Below the pieces are notes generated by a model, which worked only from the letters and a program-made list of their open reading frames with translations, made no database searches and was not told the origin of the DNA. This document shows, one piece after another, positions 15,033 to 20,633 of a stretch of DNA of 21,365 bases. The stretch covers positions 1 to 21,365 of the forward strand of contig DATLHO010000062.1 of assembly GCA_035539855.1 (NCBI GenBank), written 5' to 3'. The translations under genes and the position numbers were made by a program. Position 1 is the stretch's first letter. The number at the start of each line of letters is the position of its first letter. The stretch is from DATLHO01 sp035539855. GTDB lineage: Bacteria > Bacteroidota > Ignavibacteria > OLB7.

Positions 15033-15815
15033 ATGTCCTTCCAGCGTCTCGAGATCGAGATCGACGGTGGCGTCGGCCGTATCTGGCTGAATCGCCCCGA
15101 CAAGCGCAATGCGCTCGACAGAGTGCTCGTCGAGGAGCTCCGCGAGGCCATCGCGATGCTCGTCGGCGACGACTCCGTGCGCTCGATCGTGCTCGGCGGC
15201 CGCGGCCCTGCCTTCTGCGCGGGAGCCGACCTGGCGTATCTGCGGGAGATCTCCGGCTACTCGGTCAGCGACAACATGGAGGATTCGGCCGCGCTCGCTC
15301 GAACGCTTCAGGCGATCTACGAGGCGCCGAAGCCGACGATCGCGCGCGTGCACGGACCGGCGATCGCGGGCGGTTGCGGGCTGGCGACGGTCTGCGACAT
15401 CATCGTCGCAGGACCCGGGGCGAGCTTCGGCTACACCGAGGTGCGGATCGGTTTCATCCCGGCGATCGTGCTCGCATTCCTGCTTCGGAAGGTCCCGCAG
15501 GTACAGGCGCGCGAGCTCGTGCTGACCGGCCGGATCATCGACGCGAAAGAGGCCGTCGCCCGCGGGCTCGTGACCACGCTCGTCGACGGCGATGGCGATG
15601 GCATCCCCGCGCTCGACGCACACATCGCGACATTGACGGCGGAGATTAATCGAACGAGCGCGTCGGGTGTCTCGCTGACCAAGCAGATGCTCACGGCGCT
15701 CGACGGAATGCCGCTCGCCTCGGCGCTCGACTACGCCTCGCGCATGAACGCCCTTACTCGCATGACGCCGGATTGCCAGGCCGGCATCGCGCGCTTCCTC
15801 GAGAAAGCCTCCTGA
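15033..15815 (+). CDS. Enoyl-CoA hydratase/methylglutaconyl-CoA hydratase-like crotonase
   Basis: A 260-residue crotonase with FCAGADL (61-67) and GPAIAGGCGLATVCD (108-122). The first hydratase glutamate is replaced by glycine (GGCGL, G116), while the second is kept (FGYTEVRIG, E136). Together with the IGFIPAIV stretch this resembles the LiuC/AtuE-like branch, which acts in leucine or isoprenoid degradation, better than the PaaF hydratase; the exact substrate is not determined by sequence. The ATG at 15033 is chosen because MSFQRLEIEIDGG begins like its relatives; the in-frame sequence back to 14880 overlaps the promoter. It stands alone between the subtilase and the OmpA-like gene, with its own promoter, apart from the other two crotonases. 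Confidence 0.88.
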   Translation: MSFQRLEIEIDGGVGRIWLNRPDKRNALDRVLVEELREAIAMLVGDDSVRSIVLGGRGPAFCAGADLAYLREISGYSVSDNMEDSAALARTLQAIYEAPKPTIARVHGPAIAGGCGLATVCDIIVAGPGASFGYTEVRIGFIPAIVLAFLLRKVPQVQARELVLTGRIIDAKEAVARGLVTTLVDGDGDGIPALDAHIATLTAEINRTSASGVSLTKQMLTALDGMPLASALDYASRMNALTRMTPDCQAGIARFLEKAS

Positions 15816-15848
15816 CCGACGCTCTTCGCGCGTGGTCACATCATACCC

Positions 15849-16718
15849 ATGGAACGCATGAAGTCTCGAACTCAAATCCCCCGGACGGTCCTCCGACACC
15901 TCCTCCCGGTGAGCCTCCTCGCCATGGCGCTGACGGTCGCGGCGACGGCGCAGCCGGATCGGCCCTCGCAGGCGATCAAGCTGACGAAGGGAATCATCAA
16001 GGACGTCCGGACCGGCAAGCCCGTCGACGGCGGCAGGGTCATGGTCTATCTTGGATCGGGCTCCGAGCCGGTCGCCCTGTCGAAGATCAACCCCAGCACC
16101 GGCGCCTATCAGGTCGTGCTCGGTCCCTCGAAGGAATATCGGTTCGTGCTTCGCTCCGATCGCTTCCTGCCGACGGAGACCACCGTGCGCACGCCTGACG
16201 GGGCGGGTTACGAGGAGTACGTGAAGGATCTCACGATGGAGCCGATCCCGGTCGGATCCACGCTCTTCAGCGGACGCCTGTTCGACGCCGGCGGCGCGGA
16301 GCTTCGGACCAACGGCGAGCTCGCGAAGGCGCTCGCGTTCATGAAGCAGTCGCAGGCCGCGACGCTGAAGATCACGGTGATCCCGGACCTCGCCTCGAAG
16401 AGCTCGAAGGCCAAGGCCAAGCCCGCGGCGAAGGCAAAGAAGGGCAAGAAGAAAGGCAATGCGACGACGACGTCGGTCGAGGAAGCGACGGCGACGTCCT
16501 CGCCGACCGGCACCGGCTCGCAGGACCCGCTCGCCGCACTGGCGCAGGCTCGTGTGCAGGCACTCCGAGCGCTCATGCAGCGCGAGGGGATCTCGCTGAC
16601 ACGGATCACCTGGGTCGCGCTTGCGACGCCCTCGGAGCTGCGTCTCTACGCCGGCCGCAAGGAGAACGTCGTGATCGCCATCAACGGGATCGACGTCGAA
16701 GAGGTCGAGGAGGACTGA
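15849..16718 (+). CDS. Secreted protein with peptidase-regulatory-like domain and degenerate OmpA-like domain
   Basis: A 289-residue exported protein (a second ATG at 15858 would remove three residues). The signal peptide runs to about residue 35 (ALTVAATAQ). Residues 45-112 resemble a carboxypeptidase-regulatory-like beta sandwich (GIIKDVRTGKPVDGGRVMVY, STGAYQVVLGPSKEYRFVL). Residues 138-280 follow the order of an OmpA C-terminal domain: LFDAGGAELRTNGELAKALAFM (strand and helix), ATLKITVIPD (strand), QARVQALRALMQREGISLTRITWVA (helix and strand) and ENVVIAING (last strand). The usual GHTD loop is missing and replaced by a Lys/Ala-rich and then Thr/Ser-rich insertion (about 182-226). This assignment rests on pattern resemblance and is uncertain. 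A peptidoglycan-associated or envelope role would be expected if right. A strong hairpin follows. Confidence 0.72.
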   Translation: MERMKSRTQIPRTVLRHLLPVSLLAMALTVAATAQPDRPSQAIKLTKGIIKDVRTGKPVDGGRVMVYLGSGSEPVALSKINPSTGAYQVVLGPSKEYRFVLRSDRFLPTETTVRTPDGAGYEEYVKDLTMEPIPVGSTLFSGRLFDAGGAELRTNGELAKALAFMKQSQAATLKITVIPDLASKSSKAKAKPAAKAKKGKKKGNATTTSVEEATATSSPTGTGSQDPLAALAQARVQALRALMQREGISLTRITWVALATPSELRLYAGRKENVVIAINGIDVEEVEED

Positions 16719-16755
16719 GTCGTCTCCGAAGGACGGCATCGACGATTCTACCGGA

Positions 16756-16784
16756 CGGCGCCGCTGGCATGACCAGCGGCGCCG
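16756..16784 (+). terminator. Hairpin terminator candidate after the OmpA-like gene
   Basis: A perfect 12-base-pair GC-rich stem (16756-16767 with 16773-16784) and 5-base loop begin 37 bases after the stop codon. The following CCTCGTTTCC is only weakly T-rich. Confidence 0.65.
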
Positions 16785-16860
16785 CCTCGTTTCCGATCGC
16801 GCCCTTGCCACCTCTCTGGTCGCACCCCCGAATCGCCGCGTGGCAATTCGCACTTCTGGA

Positions 16861-16891
16861 TTCGCCCATTCGACTTTTAGCGCTAACTTTG
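16861..16891 (+). promoter_or_regulatory. Bacteroidetes-type promoter candidate for yicC-gmk-rpoZ
   Basis: TAACTTTG (16884-16891) matches the -7 consensus TAnnTTTG exactly. TTCG at 16861-16864 lies 19 bases upstream and is one base off TTTG. The predicted start is about 40 bases before the ATG at 16938. The surrounding stretch is noticeably more AT-rich than average. Confidence 0.55.
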
Positions 16892-16937
16892 GCGCTTATC
16901 CTAATCAGCCGGAGTCCCCGGCTATACGGCAGAGTGT

Positions 16938-17822
16938 ATGATCATTAGTATGACCGGCTACGGCCGGAGCGAGATCTCGCGCGATGGGATGACCGTCGTT
17001 TGTGAGCTTCGGAGCGTCAACAACCGGTTCCTCGAGGTCTCCAGCCGGATTCCGCGCGAGCTCAACGCCCGCGAGAACGACATCCGGGAGATCCTCCGCC
17101 GCCACCTGATGCGTGGCAAGATCAATCTGAACATCACCGTCGAGCGCAACGCGACTGCCGAGCCCCTGACGCTCGACGTCGACGCCGACACGGTGGTCGC
17201 CTACAAGAACGCCGTCGACGCGATCCGCAAGGCCGCAAAGATCAAGGAGGCCGCCGGGCTGTCGCACCTTCTGCAGTTCGCCAATGAGATGATCGTTCGC
17301 GGCAACACCGCGCGCGGCGAGGACGACGGCTGGGAGGTCGTCGCCGAGGCGGTCGACGCCGCTGCTCGCGCGATGGAGGAGATGCGTCGCAACGAGGGTC
17401 GCGAGCTTGCCCGCGACATGCTCAACCGCATCCGGACGATCGACGGGTTCATCGAGCGCGCCGAGCAGCTCTCGCGCGAGCGTGTGCCGGCCGAGCGCCA
17501 GCGACTGCGCGAGCGCATCGCCCAGCTCTTCGAGAACGACGAGATCGACGAGCAGCGTCTCGAGCTCGAGATCGTCCTGCTCGCCGACAAGCTCGACGTG
17601 ACCGAGGAGTGCGTTCGCTACCGCAGCCATTCGAAGTTCTTCGTCGAGGCCATCAAGGGCCCCGAGGCGGCCGGCCGCAAGCTCGGCTTCCTGCTGCAGG
17701 AGATGAACCGCGAGATCACGACGATCGGATCGAAGTGCAACGACTCCGAGATCGCGCACATCGTCGTGCGCGCCAAGGAGGAGATGGAGAAGATCCGCGA
17801 GCAGGTTCAGAACATCGAGTGA
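16938..17822 (+). CDS. yicC: YicC family endoribonuclease
   Basis: A 294-residue YicC/YloC family protein; members are RNA endonucleases involved in RNA decay. The N-terminus MIISMTGYGRSE is the family signature and fixes the start at 16938. YicC_N motifs include ELRSVNNRFLEVSSRIPREL and the RGKINLNI strand. The C-terminal DUF1732 segment ends with GSKCNDSEIAHIVVRAKEEMEKIREQVQNIE-type sequence (acidic/helical, from about residue 263). Length is standard. It is the first gene of a cluster with gmk (11-base gap) and rpoZ, an order widely conserved in bacteria, and is probably driven by the promoter at 16861-16891. Confidence 0.94.
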   Translation: MIISMTGYGRSEISRDGMTVVCELRSVNNRFLEVSSRIPRELNARENDIREILRRHLMRGKINLNITVERNATAEPLTLDVDADTVVAYKNAVDAIRKAAKIKEAAGLSHLLQFANEMIVRGNTARGEDDGWEVVAEAVDAAARAMEEMRRNEGRELARDMLNRIRTIDGFIERAEQLSRERVPAERQRLRERIAQLFENDEIDEQRLELEIVLLADKLDVTEECVRYRSHSKFFVEAIKGPEAAGRKLGFLLQEMNREITTIGSKCNDSEIAHIVVRAKEEMEKIREQVQNIE

Positions 17823-17833
17823 GCCCGAGCCTC

Positions 17834-18574
17834 ATGCCGGAGAGCAGCCTGCCGTCGAACGGACATACCAGCAGCAACGGCAACGCCCAAGGCGCCGCCG
17901 ATGACGGCGCAGGCGCACATGGCGCAGGCGCAGACGGCGCAGGCGCAGACGGCACAGGCGCAGACGGTGCGGGCGCAAACGGTGGTGCGGCTGACCGCGC
18001 GGGTGGCGAGTCGCCCGCGAACAGCCGCCGGCTGATCGTGCTGTCTGCACCATCCGGCGCCGGCAAGACGACGATTGCGCGCCGGCTGATCGAGCGCAAC
18101 GAGACGTGGCGTTTCTCGATCTCGGCGACGACGCGCCCGGTGCGTGCCGGCGAGCTCGACGGCGAGGACTACCATTTCCTGACGGTCGAGGAGTTCCGCC
18201 GGCGCATCGCGGCCGGGGAGCTCGTCGAGTGGGAGGAGATCTTCGGGAACCTCTACGGCACGCTTCGCAGCGAGATCGTGCGACTGCTCGACGACGACGA
18301 GACGCGCGTGCTCTTCGACGTCGACGTCCGGGGGGCGCTGGCGATCCGCAGGGCGTTCCCGAACGACGCGTTCCTCGTCTTCATTGCACCTCCGTCGTTC
18401 GAGGAGCTGATCCGCCGGCTGAAGACGCGGCAGACCGAGAGCGCCGAGGCGATCGAGCGACGCATCGCGCGGGCCCAGATGGAGCTCGAGATGCAGCCGC
18501 AGTTCGATGCCGTCGTGATCAACGACATCGTCGACCGGGCGGCGGCCGAGATCGAGGCGCTCGTGCGGCAATAA
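17834..18574 (+). CDS. gmk: Guanylate kinase with a Gly/Ala/Asp-repeat N-terminal tail
   Basis: A 246-residue protein that phosphorylates GMP/dGMP to GDP/dGDP. The kinase core (about 65-246) has the P-loop SAPSGAGKTT (71-80, K78), the GMP-binding segment SISATTRPVRAGELDGEDYHF (96-116), YGTLRSEI, the Walker B-like VLFDVDVRGA and lid RRLKTRQTES. The core is near the usual length of about 190. Ahead of it is an unusual 64-residue tail: a Ser/Asn-rich start, then five copies of a GAGAD-like pentapeptide (residues 25-49). The ATG at 17834, 11 bases after yicC, is the only plausible start; a start at the in-frame GTG before the P-loop would remove the first strand. The tail is probably disordered; its role is unknown. 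Confidence 0.93.
   Translation: MPESSLPSNGHTSSNGNAQGAADDGAGAHGAGADGAGADGTGADGAGANGGAADRAGGESPANSRRLIVLSAPSGAGKTTIARRLIERNETWRFSISATTRPVRAGELDGEDYHFLTVEEFRRRIAAGELVEWEEIFGNLYGTLRSEIVRLLDDDETRVLFDVDVRGALAIRRAFPNDAFLVFIAPPSFEELIRRLKTRQTESAEAIERRIARAQMELEMQPQFDAVVINDIVDRAAAEIEALVRQ
17906..17980 (+). repeat. 15-bp tandem repeat, five copies, coding for GAGAD
   Basis: Five head-to-tail 15-base units close to GGCGCAGGCGCAGAC. Units 2 and 3 are identical, unit 1 ends CACAT, unit 4 has GGCACA and unit 5 has GGTGCGGGCGCAAAC. The period is a multiple of three, so copy-number change would lengthen or shorten the guanylate kinase tail without a frameshift. Peptides are GAGAH, GAGAD, GAGAD, GTGAD, GAGAN. 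Confidence 0.93.
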
Positions 18575-18623
18575 CGGGTGACCGGTCTCGTCATGCAGAT
18601 CTGGCCACATCCGCCGGCCGTCG

Positions 18624-18662
18624 CTTCCGACTTCCGACTTTGACCAACGACTTCTGACTTTC
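18624..18662 (+). repeat. Degenerate heptanucleotide repeat (CTTCCGA-like) before rpoZ
   Basis: Two perfect CTTCCGA units (18624-18637) followed by degenerate relatives (CTTTGAC, CGACTTCTGACTTT) fill much of the gmk-rpoZ gap and end about 14 bases before the rpoZ ATG, just ahead of its AGGGAG ribosome-binding site. The pattern is pyrimidine-rich on the coding strand. It has the same period as the repeat at 5062-5084 but a different sequence. Confidence 0.7.
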
Positions 18663-18676
18663 CAGGGAGCCAGCAT

Positions 18677-18967
18677 ATGCCGATCAGACCCGTCGACTTG
18701 AAACAGGCTACCGGTGGCGCAACGAGCATCTACGAGGCGATCGTGGTGATGTCTCGTCGTGCGCGCCAGATCAACGACGAGCTCAAGGAGAACCTGTCGC
18801 GCCGTCTCGAGTCGGTGATGAGCACCGGCGACGAAGAGGGCGACATCACGAACTTCGACCAGCTCGAGATCAGCCGCGAGTTCGACCGCATCCCGAAGCC
18901 GACCTTCCTCGCCCTCGACGAAATGCTCGACGGCGAAATCGAGCACCGCTACCGCGATCCGCATTAG
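18677..18967 (+). CDS. rpoZ: DNA-directed RNA polymerase omega subunit
   Basis: A 96-residue RpoZ-like protein, the small subunit that helps assemble and stabilise RNA polymerase. It starts MPIRPVDLKQATGG, followed by the omega core SIYEAIVVMSRRARQINDEL (about 17-36), where the RARQIN motif is the conserved beta'-binding part. A family-specific acidic C-terminus follows (STGDEEGDITNFDQ, DEMLDGEIEHRYRD). The N-terminal style resembles Chlorobi/Ignavibacteria-type omega more than the proteobacterial form, as far as I can judge from memory. The start has a good ribosome-binding site (AGGGAG, about 8 bases upstream). It follows gmk by 102 bases. The stop codon overlaps the first base of the mini-hairpin array. 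Confidence 0.92.
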   Translation: MPIRPVDLKQATGGATSIYEAIVVMSRRARQINDELKENLSRRLESVMSTGDEEGDITNFDQLEISREFDRIPKPTFLALDEMLDGEIEHRYRDPH

Positions 18968-19081
18968 CGCCTGCGGCGCGGGGACACGCTTCGCGAGGGG
19001 ACACGCTCCGCGAAGGGACACGCTCCGCGAGGGGACACGCTTCGCGAGGGGACACGCTTCGCGAGGGGACATGAAATACGA
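18967..19081 (-). repeat. Array 1: mini-hairpin repeat, 17-bp unit GGGGACACGCTTCGCGA on the plus strand
   Basis: Six tandem 17-base units on the plus strand start at 18980, 18997, 19014, 19031, 19048 and 19065; the last is degenerate (GGGGACATGAAATACGA). Read on the minus strand each of the first five is a mini-hairpin CGC-GNA-GCG followed by TGTCCC(C/T)T or TGTCCCC. The loops are GAA in units 1, 4 and 5 and GGA in units 2 and 3. A further hairpin with a different stem, GCGCC-GCA-GGCGC, is at 18967-18979 and overlaps the last base of the rpoZ stop codon. The 17-base period is not a multiple of three, so the array does not encode a repeat protein. Confidence 0.95.
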
Positions 19082-19113
19082 AGGGCAGTGCCGACCTTGT
19101 TGGCACTGCCCTT
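19081..19113 (+). terminator. Probable rpoZ terminator between the two arrays
   Basis: A perfect 12-base-pair stem (19081-19092 with 19102-19113), 9-base loop, ending CCCTTTCGCATTCG, with a short T-run at 19112-19114. It is the first strong terminator-like hairpin after rpoZ, 113 bases beyond its stop codon, and sits exactly between the oppositely oriented mini-hairpin arrays. Confidence 0.75.
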
Positions 19114-19130
19114 TCGCATTCGTCCGCCCT

Positions 19131-19274
19131 GGCCGAAGGCCTGTCCCCTGGCCGCAGGCCTGTTCCTTGGCCGAAGGCCTGTCCCCTGGCCGAAGGCCTG
19201 TTCCTTGGCCGCAGGCCTGTCCCCTGGCCGAAGGCCTGTACCTGGGCCGAAGGCCCATCGGCCGAAGGCCCATC
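19131..19274 (+). repeat. Array 2: mini-hairpin repeat, 19-bp unit GGCCGAAGGCCTGTCCCCT
   Basis: Six tandem 19-base units start at 19131, 19150, 19169, 19188, 19207 and 19226, followed by two shorter 15-base units (19245 and 19260, GGCCGAAGGCCCATC) and a decayed copy. Each unit is a 4-base-pair hairpin GGCC-GNA-GGCC plus a tail. Loops read GAA, GCA, GAA, GAA, GCA, GAA, then GAA, GAA. Tails alternate TGTCCCCT, TGTTCCTT, TGTCCCCT, TGTTCCTT, TGTCCCCT, TGTACCTG. The hairpin-plus-TGTCCCCT layout is the same as array 1 but on the other strand. Confidence 0.95.
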
Positions 19275-19847
19275 GTCCAAAGGCCGAAACTCCGACTCCG
19301 CGCTCCGGAACGATGTGGTGCCGGAGAGGATGGTCGTGCTCCCGGACCGATCCGGAGCGCGGACGTCGGTACTTCCGGAATGTGGTGCTGCGCCGTTCCG
19401 AGCGCTGGCGCGCCCGGAAGTGTTCCGGAAGCGGCGGCGGCGTCGCCGGGCGGATGGCTCCGCACGGACACCGCGGCATTCGTCAATCTCGTTCGTTCGC
19501 GCGGCCGGTCGGCCGCGACAGGGTCGGGTGGGAAGCTCACGACGGAGGTCGGCCGCCGCTTTGAAGACCATCCCCTCGAGCCGCGACCTTGCACGGCTCG
19601 AGGGAGCGATCGATTCGGGATGGCCGGTCACAGGCCATCCCTGGCCCGAGTGCCCGGGGTGTCGGCCCCAGGGCGTCCAACGTTCATGGCCACCTTCTGC
19701 AGCCCCGCCCGCGTGGTACGCGTGATCGTGAGGTCGCTCCGACGGTGTGGGCACACACCAAGGGGGGAGCCGAATCGACCACACGGGCGAGGGTTCTCTG
19801 CGTGGGGACCAGCAACACGTCCGGTGGCACCCGGACGTGCTTGAATC
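19275..19847. other. Non-coding region rich in inverted repeats
   Basis: No convincing gene is seen on either strand: open frames here have Arg/Pro-rich, low-complexity translations with no family resemblance and no ribosome-binding site. It contains several perfect inverted repeats: 19297-19309 with 19351-19363 (13 bp, 41-base loop), 19371-19378 with 19414-19421 (8 bp), 19500-19507 with 19510-19517 (8 bp), 19573-19583 with 19594-19604 (11 bp, 10-base loop) and 19617-19625 with 19633-19641 (9 bp, 7-base loop). An imperfect direct repeat (CCGGAA, spacer, TGTGGTGC) occurs at about 19304-19323 and 19374-19391. It could be a structured RNA, decayed mobile DNA or the far 3' region of the flanking genes. 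Confidence 0.6.
19816..19839 (-). terminator. Hairpin terminator candidate after the cysteine-rich gene
   Basis: A perfect 9-base-pair stem (19816-19824 with 19831-19839) and 6-base loop begin 8 bases after the stop at 19848 on the minus strand. The following bases TTGCTGG are only slightly T-rich. Confidence 0.6.
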
Positions 19848-20498
19848 TTATTTCAACTGCTTGCTGCTCGTCGTGCAGGTCGGCTCGCACGAGGAGGGCA
19901 CACCCGAGCCGCAGCCGTCGCCGGTGCGCGGGATCTCGGTGATCTGCGGAGTGCCGGTTCCGTTCGGGCAGCAGTACGCGTAGTCGCGGTAGCAGTAGCT
20001 CGTCATGTCGCACGGCTCGTACCGCGTCGACTCGCCGCTGCCGCTATGGCGGACACAGAGCGCGGCGTAGACCCGCGCGGCGTTCTGCGCGTTGCAGTCG
20101 GACGTGCACGGCGAGAAGCCCTGCTGGATTCCCGACTGCAGCGCCGCCTGCGACAGCAGGCCGAAGATGTCGTTCGTCGTCAGGCCGAGCGAGCCGCACG
20201 AGCCGATGTAGCGGATGCTCGAAGCGTCGATGACGTAATCGATCGCGCCGGTCGACGTGCGCCAGACCTGGATGGTCGCCTTGATCTGGCAGTCCTCGGT
20301 CGAGGTCGACGCGGATCTGATTCCCGTGCGCGACGCCGTGGTCGCCGTCCCTCCCGAAACGAAGATCGAGACCTCGAACGTGCCGATCAGCACCGCGTTC
20401 GGGTCCGTCGGATGCACCGGCGCCTGCGCCGAGGCGGTCGCCACCACCAGCAGCACCAATGCGAGCGTTGTCAGAACGGCGTAGATGAAAGCTTTCAT
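19848..20498 (-). CDS. Cysteine-rich secreted protein of unknown function
   Basis: A 216-residue protein, not recognised. The ATG at 20498 gives a signal peptide (MKAFIYAVLTTLALVLLVVATASAQ-type, cut near ASA/Q at about residue 24); the frame is open further upstream without a signal. The mature protein begins with a beta-like stretch (VLIGTFEVSIFVSG), has a central segment (ATIQVWRTSTGAIDYVIDA), and then becomes cysteine-rich. It has 12 cysteines in all, ten of them in the last 90 residues, including SPCTSDC, SYCYRDYAYCC and the tail CEPTC. An even number of cysteines in an exported protein suggests disulfide bonding. It lacks the T9SS-type tail of the two peptidases. It lies 135 bases after a LuxR-type regulator gene on the same strand. 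Confidence 0.75.
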   Translation of the reverse strand: MKAFIYAVLTTLALVLLVVATASAQAPVHPTDPNAVLIGTFEVSIFVSGGTATTASRTGIRSASTSTEDCQIKATIQVWRTSTGAIDYVIDASSIRYIGSCGSLGLTTNDIFGLLSQAALQSGIQQGFSPCTSDCNAQNAARVYAALCVRHSGSGESTRYEPCDMTSYCYRDYAYCCPNGTGTPQITEIPRTGDGCGSGVPSSCEPTCTTSSKQLK

Positions 20499-20633
20499 TC
20501 GGAGGGTAACTCGGTCGCGGCCGAAGAGAATCGTTCTTGACCATCTCGTCGCGTCGCTGAGCTCGTGCGGCGCTTGACGAATCACGGCTGCAAAATGCAC
20601 CCATACGCGCGCGCTAATCAATTCCACTTTTGT

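Noticed and set aside
18980..19274. CRISPR-like array
   Set aside because: Units are contiguous 17-19 base repeats without unique spacers of normal length, and no cas gene is present.
17807..19594. Long minus-strand frame through gmk, rpoZ and the repeat arrays, with Arg/Ser/Cys-rich repeats in translation
   Set aside because: It runs antisense to gmk and rpoZ, and the 17- and 19-base array units are not multiples of three, so the peptide repeats simply cycle through frames.
19275..19847. tRNA, 5S rRNA or a transposase gene in the intergenic island
   Set aside because: No cloverleaf with T-loop GGTTCRA or CCA-like end, no 5S-like core and no transposase motif in any frame were seen.
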